Shown here piece after piece: positions 37,147 to 49,319 of a stretch of 64,000 nt of DNA. Origin of the DNA: Rhinopithecus roxellana (taxonomy: Eukaryota > Chordata > Mammalia > Primates > Cercopithecidae). Both the position numbers and the translations under genes were made by a program. Under the pieces are notes generated by a model. That model was not told where the DNA came from. It was given only the letters and a program-made list of their open reading frames with translations, and ran no database searches. The stretch covers positions 149,625,859 to 149,689,858 of the forward strand of contig NC_044552.1 of assembly GCF_007565055.1 (NCBI RefSeq). Reading direction: 5' to 3'. Every line of letters begins with the position of its first letter. Within the stretch, counting starts at the first letter, position 1.

Positions 37147-37434
37147 GGCTGGGAGCAGTGGCTCACGCCTGTAATCCCAGCACTTTGGGAGGCCGAGGCG
37201 GGCGGTTCACAAGGTCAGGAGATCGAGACTATCCTGGTTAACACGGTGAAACCCCATCTCTACTAAAAATACAAAAAATTAGCCGGGCATGGTGGCGGGT
37301 GCCTGTAGTCCCAGCTACTCAGGAGGCTGAGGCAGGAGAATGGCTTGAACCCAGAAGGTGGAGGTTGCAGTGAGCAGAGATCGCACCACTGCACTCCAGC
37401 CTGGGTGACAGAGCAAGGCTCTATCTCAAATAAA

Positions 37435-37471
<37 letters not shown>

Positions 37472-37472
37472 A
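37147..37472 (+). mobile_element. Alu with (AAAT)n tail
   Basis: A sense Alu from ggctgggagcagtggctcac, ending in an expanded aaat microsatellite (about 37428-37472). Flanking ctctggag/ctctagaag is a plausible target duplication. Confidence 0.95.
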
Positions 37473-38324
37473 TTCTCTAGAAGCACACACCCATTATTTT
37501 TTAAATAGAGCTATACAGACTGGGGTCATTTACTTCCAAAGACCTCTTGATTTCTTTGGGAACATTTTATTAACTATCAGAGAATACAAGACAAAAGCCA
37601 CTTGTAGATGAGGTGCAGTAAAGGGCTGTTTTACAGGATACTCTTCTCAACTCACGTGAGGTTCCAGTACAAATTGGCTGCCAAATTAAATGTACACTAA
37701 AGTACAACAGAGGTGCAGATTATAATCAAAACACAAATATTAGACACCAGAAAGTACTTTTTCCTGAGGTTAAAAGTAGTAAGTATTTTTCCTGAATAGA
37801 AAAAGTTACACCAAAATATTGTCTATCAGATAGAATAGCTGTGAATAACTCAACACTAAGTCCAATTTTAAAAAGAAAATTGAAGCAGAGGAAAGGCTGG
37901 GCCCAGATGGGAGCTTCAGGAGTCGTCAGCCAGGGAAGGACCAGGGCGGGATGCAGGGAAACCTGACTTCCGGTCCAGGTCCTGGCAGACGCAGGGACCT
38001 CCCACTCTTCCCAAGCCGGCCTGAAGCCGCTTGTCAGACTAAACCTACACCCCGTGGTCTTTTTCTTTAACATTTTACTTATTATTATGTTTTTAAATTC
38101 AGTATCATTTGAACACTTTCAGAATTTAATCTGAATCTTTTATTGAAAATTTTACAAATCCTGTGTTGGCTTTATCAAATTACTATTTTATCTCATCATG
38201 GATGTAAAATAAATGTCCTCGACACTTATTTATAAATTTACGTGTTACAGAGGAAATGTAACATATAAATGTAACATATTTTTCTCTGAAAAGAGTCACA
38301 AGTTTTTAACTGTTTTAAATGTTT

Positions 38325-38464
38325 TAATTTTTATTTTTTGTAGAGACGGTGAGGGGTCTCACTTTTGTTGCACAGGCTGGTCTCAGAGTCCTGGGCTCAA
38401 GTGATCCCCCTGCCTCAGCCTCCCATAATGCTGTGATTACAACCACGAGCCACCACTCCCTGCC
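38325..38464 (-). mobile_element. Old Alu monomer or right-arm remnant
   Basis: Antisense text tttgtagagacggtgagggg, gctgtgattacaaccacgag and caccactccctgcc matches about half an Alu. It is highly diverged and of FLAM/AluJ age. Confidence 0.75.
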
Positions 38465-39239
38465 TACAAGTATTTTTAATTGATAAAATTCAGATTTATA
38501 TCTGATATTGCAGCTTGATTCCTGAAGTGACCACCTCTCATTGTTTTCATGATCATCTAGAAAGAGGCCTCAATTTTCAGTGCATTTCCTACTTCTCCTT
38601 AAGGTGGTTTGTTTTTACATTTTCTTTTACATTTCTTTCAATAGTATTGAAATATTTTACTTTAACAACTTTCACTTTTCAAGAAAAGACCTATGAAGGC
38701 TAAAGAAAAAGCCGTTTTGAGGTGGAGACACACAGCAAGCTGGATTCCCTCCGAGGCACAAGCTCTCCAGGTCAAGCAGAGCCACTGCACACTGGCCCTG
38801 AATGACTTCTACCAGGAAGTGCTTCAGAGATGTTGGAGACCAAACGCAGCTGCCTTGCTGATCTCGGGATCTGGGAATTTAATTATTCTGGGTGATCCTT
38901 TCAAGTCCCTCAGCTAGGTAGGGTCCTTAACTTAGTGCCAGGGAAATTCATGTGAAAAATTAAAAATTCAGTTAGCTTTGGCTTAGGAAGTGTATTTTTT
39001 TCTGAAGTCATTTAGGATACTCCTCCAAACATGGAATTCCACCAATTCAGATGGAGGACAAGACTTTAGGCCTTGCAGAAAAATGCAGAAGTCATAGTTA
39101 AATCAATGTATATCATGTACTGAAAGTGATTCATGCGAATCCAAGATCATCCATCGTTTATAACAGGGCCTTCCCCAAACACAGATTTAGAAATCTCTGG
39201 GATAAGCATCCATAGTGAAGACGAATGCATAGTCATGTT

Positions 39240-39748
39240 CAGACCACAGAGAGGAAATGCCTAGAGAAGGGAGGAAATTCAGACCGCAGACAGGAAACGC
39301 CTAGAGAAGGGAGGAAATTCAGACCGCAGACAGGAAACGCCTAGAGAAGGGAGGAAATTCAGACCGCAGACAGGAAACGCCTAGAGAAGGGAGGAAATTC
39401 AGACCGCAGACAGGAAACGCCTAGAGAAGGGAGGAGATTCAGACCGCAGACAGGAAACTCCTAGAGAAGGGAGGAGATTCAGACCCAGAGAGGAAACGCC
39501 TAGAGAAGGGAGGAAATTCAGACCCAGAGAGGAAACGCCTAGAGAAGGGAGGAAATTCAGACCGCAGACAGGAAACGCCTAGAGAAGGGAGGAAATACAG
39601 ACCGCAGACAGGAAACGCCTAGAGAAGGGAGGAAATTCAGACCGCAGACAGGAAACGCCTAGAGAAGGGAGGAAATTCAGACCGCAGACAGGAAACGCCT
39701 AGAGAAGGGAGGAAATTCAGACCGCAGAAAGGAAATGCCTAGAGAAGG
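39240..39748. repeat. 40-bp VNTR, about 12.7 copies
   Basis: The unit is cagaccgcagacaggaaacg followed by cctagagaagggaggaaatt. Most units are identical, and two are one base shorter (cagacccagag). The high homogeneity suggests recent expansion or ongoing unequal exchange. Confidence 0.97.
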
Positions 39749-40869
39749 CCACTGACTTACTCCTGCCTATCACAGGTATCACACAGACTTTAGTAATTAA
39801 AACCAAATTATAAATTTGCATGTTATAGAGTTTGTTAGGAAATAAATAGGAAGGAACAGATGTCTTCTTCCCCATGCTACAGGAAAGACGCCTACGCCAG
39901 AGACAGCTGTATTAGGTGGAACAGGAAGATGTCCACTCTGTGGCGACAGGCCTATAGCTGCAGGGTACGAGGCCTGGTCCCTGCTTTAGAAGGCAGGGGT
40001 GGGCTGGGGGTCTCGAGATGGGCACCAGCTACTGCACATGGGCTGTGTCTATCCATCTTCTCTAACTCGAAACCTGTAGCTTCCTTCAGACACGGAACTC
40101 CAAGCTATATATGAAGATTCTTTGAATATTCAATATTAAAAATTCTTGCATGTAGGTTCGGCTTACAATATCTTAACCCACTTTGTACTCATGCCGGGAA
40201 CCAGCTCTTGGTCAGGGTGCACAGTCACAGAGGAGAGATGAGATTAAAAACCTGAAGCTATTTCCAAATACTAGAGAATGGGCTGCAAACACCCTCTCTC
40301 GGCAAAAGGGCCTTTGTTTTTACCCTCTAATCCTGCCCCCAGCAATGTTAAGCTTCTAATCTTTGCGGGGGCAGTGCAGGTGGGGGCGGATGGGGAAGTA
40401 AAGAAAGAAACAAAAAGAAAATCCCTACAGAAGAAATAAGAACCAACTTTGTCTCTCAGGAGACACCTGGAGCCGGCCCCCGACCCCAGGACGAAGGACA
40501 TGAGGGACTTGTTAGGTAGTGCGCACCCTGCCCTTTACTGTCCTTTCCTTGAACACTGGAGCAGGAGGGCACTCCCTGAGCATAAAGCCATCTACAGACC
40601 CCGCAGGCTGACATCAGCAGGGCTCTGAGAAGCACATACATCTCTAAACTGTGAGCAAGAAACACCTGCTCTCGGCAGCACAGAACGCGAAGTGGACTTG
40701 GATACGTCTCCGAGAGCTGCCTTCTTGTCCTTGCCACATCCAAGGCACCACTACCATTTGCCATCAACTTCACCCCACTCCCCAGAGCCCTTGACCATCT
40801 CTGCTCACCTTCTCCTATGCCCGACTCCCAGCCGGGTGTAAATAGGAATTCAAGGCCTCAAGAATTTTG

Positions 40870-41000
40870 ATACTTTGGTGTCTGGGGGAGAAACATGGGT
40901 TATGGAGACAGAGATGTAGATTTACATCCTAGCTCTGCCACTTCCAAGCACAGAGACCTTGGAAAGTTTTCTTGCCTGTAAAAGAGTCGTTTTAACCCCT
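40870..41000 (+). mobile_element. MIR fragment
   Basis: Text catcctagctctgccacttc and caagcacagagaccttggaa is typical of MIR. Confidence 0.65.
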
Positions 41001-41369
41001 GTAGCTTAGGCTGCTATGAGGAACCCAGTGTTCAGCCCTGGCGAGTGTGAGCCCGTGGCTGGCGCTTCTGCGTGGCCAAGTCGGGGGCCGCAACGCCCAG
41101 CCCGCTCTCTCCAGCTCTCCAGAGCATCCCCAGAGGCAAACCTTAATTTTTCTGTTCCCCAAATCCCCCCTAGGTCTTTGCTTCCCAGCCCTCCCTCAGG
41201 CTCAAGGCTGTGCCTTTCTATCTTCTCCTTCTACCAGCTCCTAAGCATCTGGTCCCATTCCCCCTGTAAACATCCTCAGGGAAGGACGCTGGAGAAATGT
41301 GTACACGTGGGGAGAATTCAGCCTGCGTTACCTCTTTCAGTGGCATCGCATGTTTTCACATTTTAAATT

Positions 41370-42240
41370 CCTGAAATATTGACACCCATACAGAAAAGTG
41401 CACAAAAGATAAATATACACGTCATGAATTATTATCAACCAAAACCTGTGAAGACATTTTCCAGGGCAGGAAAAGGACTCCCCAGGTCAGCCCTGTCTAC
41501 AGTCACAAAATTAACCCCCCTGCCCTCCACCGCATGCTAGCGACCATCACCCTGTGTGTGTGGTCATCACTCTCTGCTGTTCTTCGTGGTCGGCCACCCC
41601 TGGACACAACCCTCAGAGCTGGAGCTGAGTTTTCTGACTCTCAGCTGTGGGAGGATTTGTGGTTGGGGTGCCTCTGTGTGGGGCTCTGTGGACTCAGGAG
41701 GACATTAGCACACAGCACCGTTGAGGAAGGCACTGGACCTTTTCATCAGTGCTCACTGCTCTATAGGACGAACCAAGCAAATCGCAGTGTTCACCTAGTC
41801 AGACACCAACGGACATAGATCTGTTTCTAGGCTTTGGTTATTATGTGAACACTGCTGGGAACGCCCTCGCAGGTCTCCTCCCAAACAGGTGAATGCATTT
41901 CTCCTGGGTTCCCTCCCGGAATGGAAGAGCTGGGATCTTCATCACCCACATGCAAAGGGGCAAACTGATGTTGCAAAGGGGCAAACTGATGTTGCAAAGG
42001 GCAATACGAGTTCCCACCGCACCCACAGCTCTGTCCTCAGCAGCAAGTCACAGAATCGTGCTTTTTCATTTCTGCCAGCCCAGTGGGTGTGGAGGGGAGT
42101 TGCACTGTGACTTTAATTGTGACTTTAATTTGCAGTTCCCTGGGACTGAAGATCCTATGCACCTTTTCCTGCCTTTACTGGTCATTAGGGTTTTTCCTTT
42201 ATAAATAAAATGCCACCTGCTCAAGACTTTTGGCCATTTT
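41370..42240 (-). mobile_element. Antisense L1-like remnant
   Basis: The right end (gactttaatttgcagttccc, actggtcattagggtttttc, cttttggccatttttctgct) resembles antisense older L1. The left part (acccatacagaaaagtgcac) is less certain. A 20-bp duplication (aggggcaaactgatgttgca) lies at about 41955-41995. Confidence 0.45.
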
Positions 42241-44942
42241 TCTGCTGGATTGTCTCATTCTATTATTTGATTAATAGGAATTTATGGATTAATAGGAATT
42301 TAGGTATTTTGCATTCATGGCTTTAAGAATACATAATTATGAAATAAAGGAATCCATTTCCTATTAAAGATCATTCTGAGACAATTGAAGAGCTGGGAGG
42401 CTTTGGGGCAAGGGCTTTCTCCGCTCTCCAGGAATCATGCGAGTCAGTGGACCTCCGTTTCCCTCCGCTGTGGCTGGCCTCAAGGTACATTGGCATGTAT
42501 TATTCATAAACACACAGACATGCACTTTCTGAAAAACAGCTCCTATCTACTGCTCATTTTAAATCTCACTGTCTGATTTTCAAATTTTACAGTCTACTTC
42601 TCTGGTAACCTCGGTATAAACTTGAGGGCAAAAAACATTTATTAAATACTGAAATTTACCCAATTTTAGTAAACTTGGTGAAAAGTACTCCCGCCACATA
42701 CAGACAGTGGATGCTGCAGATTCGCCGTTCTGTGTATGTGCTGACTTCTCCGTGAACCCCCGAGGGTGTCCCCAGAGGGTCAGCTCCCTGGTGCCTACAG
42801 ATCAAGACGCTGCCCAGCTGTGGTCCGCGCTATTGACCACGATCTCACAGGTGATGCCCACTTTTCTGCTTCTCAGCATTATTTGTGAGGGCTGTGGTAA
42901 CTTCCAGGAAGAAGTTACATTGCAGTATGCAAACACTGATGATAAATCCTTTGTGTTTGGGGGGTAGGTATACCCAACACCTCTCTCCCCCATAATTCTC
43001 CCTTCAATTTCAAAATTCTCTCCATAATTTGCCATGACTCCATAAAGCTTCCAGAGTGACCCTTGCATGACACTGCTCCCCCGTGCCCAAATGCGTGTGA
43101 AGGGGAAGCCTGGAACACAGCCGGGGATTAAGAGAGTTTTTCCATAACTCTGTAGACCTGTGGAATATACTAGTCGCACCGACCAGGTGAACCAGGGGTA
43201 GAAGGACGCTGGCCATGTCAGCACCAAGGGTGCAGCCAGAGGAACCCTGCCCCGACGTGGAAACACTGCCCCCCTCCCAGACAGCACCATCTATCTCCCC
43301 AGGGAAATTGCCCCTCGGCGTCGAAGCTTCTCCTCTCACACGCCTGGCTTCCTGCCCAGCACGTGTGCTACCCAATAAACACCAGACTTCTCTATGCAAA
43401 GGCCCGTCTACTCTCTTCCCCAGTCCATTCCTTGGACCAAACATTCCACATAGGCAGTTAAAACAAAAGGAATATTTCTATACAGTGAAAGGTTACTGAG
43501 ACCTAGTTGGAAGCAGCAACGTGAGTAAACGGTACACTGATTTGATTCCAGAAGCAAGCCACTATGTGTAGATTGTACAAAATTCAGCCAACTTTGCACA
43601 TGTTTTCTAAGAAAGTTCTTTGGGACCTTCCTTAATTATCAGATGATACCACTAGAACAACATAAATAGATGCCCCTACCCCCTACTGCTTTCCCCTCCG
43701 TAAAACAAGGCTCACCTCAAAATGCTGTTGTGGATGAAGGAAATAGGACATGAAAGTGTCTCTCAAAGTGAAAGAGGGACACACACAGACCCAGTTAATC
43801 TTGGTGATGTTTTTCTGTTTCATTTCCTCCATGAGTTTGCAACAGAACTGTTAGGTATACATGTTAGCTTAACTAAAGATATATTTCCAGCACTATTTAG
43901 GCTCTGGAGAAAAAGTTTTTACAAATGAACATATTTTAATTCCACATCGTGCATCCCCATGGCCAGTCACTGGAAACATGAGACCTTATGTCATTGCTGA
44001 CTGTGGACACCTTCATTCTCATGGAATCCAGAGAGGTCATGAGTTCTGGCCAGGGCCATGGCTCAGGAAGCTTGAAAAATATCTGAATAACAAACAGAAT
44101 TCCAGATTAAAAGATACCTGTCCCTTAAATAGAAAAAAAATCTAAAGGTAAACTCTAAATGTAAATGTTTCAAGATTGTACATGAAAAACAGGGAGAGAC
44201 ATTTTGTAGTTTATTATTGCTATATACTGATGTGTTTTGACTGTCTCAACACGTATGATCCAGGAATCTGGAGGGCTAGATCATAGCATTTCTTCATAGA
44301 TGGTCTGATAAGTCTCCCCCACAAATTAATCAAACTTGGGCTGCAGATTATTTTCAAATAAAAATGATATAAATCATTTACAGCATGGTTGGCAAAAAAA
44401 ATAACTAACGGGAACGAGAATATTTTACAGATTTTTAAACTTCTAATTTTATTACTTTTAGTACATCAGACCCTCTTACGAGTAATAAAATAATACAAAC
44501 CATTTTGAAATTGACTTATGAAGAAAGAACCATTTTTCTTTGAAAACATGTACATACAAAACTAGCAATTTTCACTTTTTTGGCCAAAGAAAACATTTGG
44601 TCATTTCCACTGGTGACTCCAAGTCCTTGTGGTTATTTTAAACAATTAAGGAACCTGAATCATCATAACCCATCATGATCAGATGCAGGGCTATCTTCCT
44701 TTAGTAAGCTGACCTCCAGTCATATGCATACATTCACATAGCTTCGCCCTTCCCCTCTTAAAAACAAGGGCTCCCTAAAACGTAGGCTATGTCAGTGACG
44801 AGATCTGTTCCCACTGTGGCTCACAGTGTCACCCAAACTGGATTTCCCTTTGAATTATAAGTGAACCCAGGGAAGATGATTAGAAGAAATGGCAAACCAA
44901 TTCCCTTAAAGCCCTCCACTTGGAAAGGCACGTCAGACCTAC

Positions 44943-45042
44943 CCGGGCACCGGGGCGTCTTGTGGGCCACGGCAGTGCCGCTGATGGGCCTTCCGTTGGG
45001 CGTGACACACCAGCAGTATCCTGTGTAGCTGTGACACTGGAC
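44943..45042 (-). CDS. SMOC2: SMOC2 exon 4: second half of thyroglobulin type-1 domain
   Basis: This exon encodes VQCHSYTGYCWCVTPNGRPI and continues to KTPRCP plus one base, about residues 122-154. It supplies cysteines at about 124, 131, 133 and 153, completing the six-cysteine thyroglobulin type-1 domain begun in exon 3. The hallmark CWCV motif is at about 131-134. The length is 100 bp, 33 codons plus one base, with entry phase 0 and exit phase 1. The acceptor is tgctctcttgcag and the donor CCGG|GTAGGT. The 1,184-bp gap to exon 3 is short compared with the surrounding introns, so the domain-splitting intron is compact. Confidence 0.97.
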
Positions 45043-46226
45043 CTGCAAGAGAGCACAGGACAGGTGAGCCCTCCCGAGCCCGCAGCACAGCGCCTCACAG
45101 CTGCGAGGCCCACTCTGCTTTCTGCGGCACTGGCTCAGACAGGGGTCGTGGGATACCCAGAGCTACTTCTGTGGCTGCATTTGAGTCCTCAGTAAAGAAA
45201 GTGTGCAGGTCTTGACCCCAGGGTTTTAAAGACAAAAGGGGCCCAAATCAGCACTTTACTGACTGCTAGTGTGCACTGGACACATTACCTGTGAAGTCAC
45301 TAATCCTCACCACCTTCCAGATGGAGCCCCAGCCCTTATCTTATGAATGGGGAAACTGAGGCCCAGGAAGGTCAGGAGCTCTCCACTGCAGAGCCAGGAC
45401 AGCAACCTTGGCCTCTTTAGTGTTCACTCTGCAGCCTGCATCGCCCATTCCCCTTGCAACCACAGCCAGAGCAGCCAGTTCCTTCAGCTCCAGTTCCTCT
45501 CTCTCTCTTTCTGTTTCTCTCTTGTTTTCTCCCTCATTGTCTCTCAAAGGCCAAATGATGATGTAAACACACAGAACTCACATCATCACCCAGTGGGCCA
45601 CAGGCATGTCAAAGTGTAGAACCCATGCTGTTTTTTCTGCCCCTATGTGGGTTAGCATTGCATGTTAGTATTCTGTTTTTCCTTAATAAGGAATAACAGC
45701 ACTGACACACTCAAAACGGAGAGCCGGGTGACTTTCTCAACAGTGCCTTTGGCTGACAACAGGAATTTGACTTGGCTCAGCTCCATGTCTGTGGGCCCGT
45801 CAGGTTGGAATGAATGATCCCAGAGCTCACACTTGGCACAGACACGACTTTTAGTGTGTGCTCCCCATAATTAAAATCAAACTAACATTAAATTCTAAGC
45901 TGCAAGCCAGGTTAGCATGGTCTAATTGGCCTCACTAAGGAAGCTTCCTGTGCTAAACTCATAGTAATGAAAGTGTGAATGACAGCAGCAATGATATAAA
46001 TGCCTGCACCAACTAAGAAATAAACACACACTTCATTTATGTGTCTATTTATGTCAAGTAGGCTCATCATGAGTTAACTTCTAAAATGCAGAAGGCTGAT
46101 TTCCCCAGAGAACAAACCTGCTGCTGCTTCTGTTCGGCTCCCCCTCACCTGCCTTCTCCCCACACCCACTCCACATCTCTCTCCCTAATTGCCCAGGTGC
46201 AGAACCTCCCAAGCAAGGCTGGTAAC
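45043..46226 (-). other. SMOC2: SMOC2 intron 3 (1.2 kb)
   Basis: This is a compact intron inside the thyroglobulin domain. Its only recognised repeat is a MIR-like segment near 45240-45420. The interval 45421-46226 holds a pyrimidine-rich ctctctct patch at about 45497-45545 and otherwise nothing assignable. The donor side reads GTTACC, the weakest 5' splice site among the exons seen here. Confidence 0.9.
45240..45420 (+). mobile_element. MIR element in SMOC2 intron 3
   Basis: Text cactttactgactgctagtg, ttatgaatggggaaactgag and ccactgcagagccaggacag matches the MIR consensus. The ORFs over it are not coding. Confidence 0.75.
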
Positions 46227-46333
46227 CTGACTGTAGGTGCCGTCGTCATTGCACTCAGGAATGAACACTTGCTGAAACTCCTTCCGGGCTTGCTCCTGGG
46301 TGTACTTCCTTTCGGCCACACACCTGGACACGT
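46227..46333 (-). CDS. SMOC2: SMOC2 exon 3: first half of thyroglobulin type-1 domain
   Basis: This exon encodes Asp (split codon) then VSRCVAERKYTQEQARK and onward to DDGTYSQ, about residues 86-121. It carries the first two cysteines (about C90 and C113) of a thyroglobulin type-1 repeat and the helix-rich segment between them. The length of 107 bp is exactly 2 + 35 codons. The acceptor on the minus strand is gttcttccctacag, a good site. The donor is TCAG|GTTACC, which has T at +3 and C at +5 and so departs from the usual GTRAGT. Skipping this exon would shift the frame. In SMOC proteins the two thyroglobulin domains flank a family-specific region and are thought to mediate extracellular interactions. 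Confidence 0.96.
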
Positions 46334-47361
46334 CTGTAGGGAAGAACAGGGCAGAGGAGCGGTTATGCAATGGGAAGAAGATGGAACAGATAGGAACATT
46401 GAAAAATGCAAAGGCATGAGTCAGGCAGGAGTGCTAAGGACCTGGAGGCTGGAAGGGGCTTCGCAGGCAGCTCAGCTCTCAGCAAAGGGAGCCCCAGAAG
46501 AAGGGCAGGTGCCTGTCACACGCAGTCCTGGTCCTATCTGATGCAAGACCCAGGGGTGGGAAGGGCAGGACCATTCTCCACATTGAGTGAGTAAGAACAC
46601 TGAGGCCCAGGAAGGCCTCATAGCTTATCCCTGGGGAAACAGGTGGCCCCTGCTTCCTGAAAATGGGGAAATGCCAGCTGTCTGGTGGGACGCAGGCAGG
46701 CTGTCCTCAGATTTAAGGACGTCCACCCGAACACACCAGGATCAAGTCCAGATGCAGAGGGTGGGCAGGGCTAGATGCCACCGTTAAAAACAGACCAAAG
46801 GGAACTGACTGAGGGGCGGGGGCCTTAGGACGCAAGGGGTGGGACTTCCAACCACAGCTGCAGCCCAGGGCGCCGTCCCACTGAGACTAGCCTGAGAGGA
46901 GATCTTGGCTCGTCCCTTTTCTCTGTTTCCTGTCCTGCCTCTTCCACCTTCACATGGAAATCCAACCATCACGTGGATAAAAGGGAGGGGTCTTCTTAGA
47001 AAGCCTCGTCCTCTGCCCCAGATGCTCCACATCCCACTGTCCCAACAACACTGAGATTTCACAGAAGGTGCAATGTCGCTGCTACTACTTAAGAAGACAC
47101 CCCAAGGACGAGTAAAACTGGAAAAGTCTTTAGACTTCCAGAGACATGAAAAGCATTAATGCAGGATCCGTGTGTGCCATGAACAGGCCTTGTTTCTCCC
47201 TAATCTGCACAATCAGGGCCAGGTTAAGACACGTGAGGACCACAAAGTCGGTTGCTTACTGAAGCTACTCTCAGCCTTCCAGCTCAGGGAGTAAAAGCTG
47301 TGAGCACAGCATCAACATCAACCAGGCCCGCCTTTCGGTGCCCCCAGGGGGAAAAGGCTTG

Positions 47362-47507
47362 TCCTAAGAACAGCCTCCCACCACAGGAGAAGACGCCATG
47401 ATGGCTGCCATGGGCCAACTGCCCCGGAAGCAGATCCTAAGAACAGCCTCCCACCACAGGAGAAGATGCCATGTTGGCTGCCATGGGCTGCCTGCCCCTG
47501 AAGCAGA
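47362..47507. repeat. 73-bp tandem duplication
   Basis: Two copies starting tcctaagaacagcctcccac lie at 47362-47434 and 47435-47507, with a few substitutions. Confidence 0.95.
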
Positions 47508-49013
47508 ACATACATGCACCGCTTTACTTCTTGGAATCATCACACAATATAGCTCAATTGAATTTTAAAACTTGAAAAATGGCTTTCCTTTTTTAAAAGT
47601 ATTTCCAGATTTAAATCACAAGTGCCTGCATTTTGAGAGAGCACAAAGGCCCTCTCAACTCCGAGGACTCTTCTTCAAATGTTGTTCTTTTCGTCTTCAG
47701 ATGGTGACTTTTTGACTCCCTAGTGGTTAAAGTTCTGGCTACGGCACAATGCGATCTGATTACCAGCCCTGGGCTCCACCCATCGCGGCGGACTCCTACA
47801 GGCTCTGCCTCTAACAAAGCTCCAGGGCCTTTATGCGACTCCTCTCTGGCTTTTGCAGAACCACCAGCCACATGCTGCATGGAGCATTAAGGGCCTACAC
47901 ATCTAAGCAAACGCTCCTCCATCCATCCCAACTTTGTGCCTTCAGCCTTATTCTGAAGTCTGGCCTAGCCAGCCAGCACTCAGCAACATGTGGTTTTAAT
48001 GCAGTCTGTGTTTTAGCTGAGGAGAAATCACTGCTTTGCTGGACTTCTGTCCTCGTTTTTTAGTATAACCTGTGGTTTTGACTGTCTAAAAAGGAAAAGT
48101 GATATGCGTTCCAGCTTGCGAGGTCTCCATGAGGTACAGATGGAGCTATAAATTAGTTCTAATATTTAAGCCATCATGGAACATGCCAAGAAAGCTAAGT
48201 TTTCCAAACTCCTTGTGGGCTCCATTCTTGGCATGGACTTCTTTTAAAGACTTCACATTTGCCACTGGTCAGATAGTTCTGAAATCTGCAGCTCTTGGAT
48301 TTAATAGAATATTAAATTCCAAGTTTATGTCTAGCCTATGGCAGACTATTTAGTCATAGGAAACAATTAAGACTTAGCATGAAATTACAGGGCCCACATA
48401 AATCATCACTCAAAATAAACCTGCAGTCATCTTATGAAGTAAAACTGCTACAGGGTTGTGGCTTATTCCACAGATTTGCTATTCCTTATTCTGGATATCT
48501 CATGTTAAATCAGGTTCAAGATCTTTACTACTGAGAAGAGCCTGAATAGCATCTGATAAGGTTCATTCTATCAAGAGGCACAAAAATCGCCAGGGAATGA
48601 GCACTCAGAAATAGTCATGGCCCCTGTGTGTTCTCAATATCACTCTAAGCCAATATATGCTTGATACAGACACATCTTAGACTGAATTAAATGCCCCTCT
48701 TTGTAAACATCAAAATATTAAACACACCCTCAAAATTATGCTGTTTCCAACTTTCCAACTTTTTAATTGCTTTGAAAGAATGGAGTGGGGTGCTTCGACA
48801 CTGTGCCCTGGAAACCTTATTTACAGATGATGATGAATGTCTCTCCTTAATATATTTTCACTCTGTATGATTCTTTCTTGAGTTAAAAATTAAGCAGAGC
48901 CCAATCTGTTTAATGGCCTTGTTGAGATTCCACTCTGAACACTTTATGTTTAATGGTTTGATTATTAAATCCGCAGAACATAAGCAACATAATTTTTTAA
49001 ATTATTGTATGAC

Positions 49014-49313
49014 GGCTGGGCACGGTGGCTCACGCCTGTAATCCCAAGCCTTTGGGAGGCTGAGGTGGGTGCATCGCGAGGTCAGGAGATCGAGACCATC
49101 CTGGCTAATACGGTGAAACTCCGTCTCTACTAAAAATACAAAAGAAAGAAAAAAAAATTAGCCGGTCGTGGTGGCAGGCGCCTGTGTTCCCAGCTACTTG
49201 GGAGGCTGAGGAAGGAGAATCGCTTGAACCCAGGAGGCGGAGGTTGCAGTGAGCCAAGATTGCGCCACTGCCCTCCAGCCTGGGTTACAGAGCAAGACTG
49301 TCTCAAAAAAAAA
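49014..49313 (+). mobile_element. Alu with target duplication
   Basis: A sense Alu starting ggctgggcacggtggctcac. It is flanked by aattattgtatgac and the diverged copy aattactgtacaac. Confidence 0.95.
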
Positions 49314-49319
49314 GAATTA

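Larger units (their letters stand above)
29695..44942 (-). other. SMOC2: SMOC2 intron 4 (15.2 kb)
   Basis: The intron contains a MIR at about 33240-33440, the 29-bp minisatellite at 34438-34905, a 79-bp duplication at 35254-35411, an Alu at 37147, an old Alu monomer remnant at about 38325, the 40-bp VNTR at 39240-39748, a MIR at about 40870-41000 and an antisense L1-like stretch at about 41370-42240. Nothing assignable was seen in 29695-33240, 33441-34437, 35412-37146, 37473-38324, 38465-39239, 39749-40870 or 42241-44942. Confidence 0.9.

Noticed and set aside
39240..39748. Possible CRISPR-like array
   Set aside because: The 40-bp units are contiguous with no spacers, and the DNA is a primate intron.
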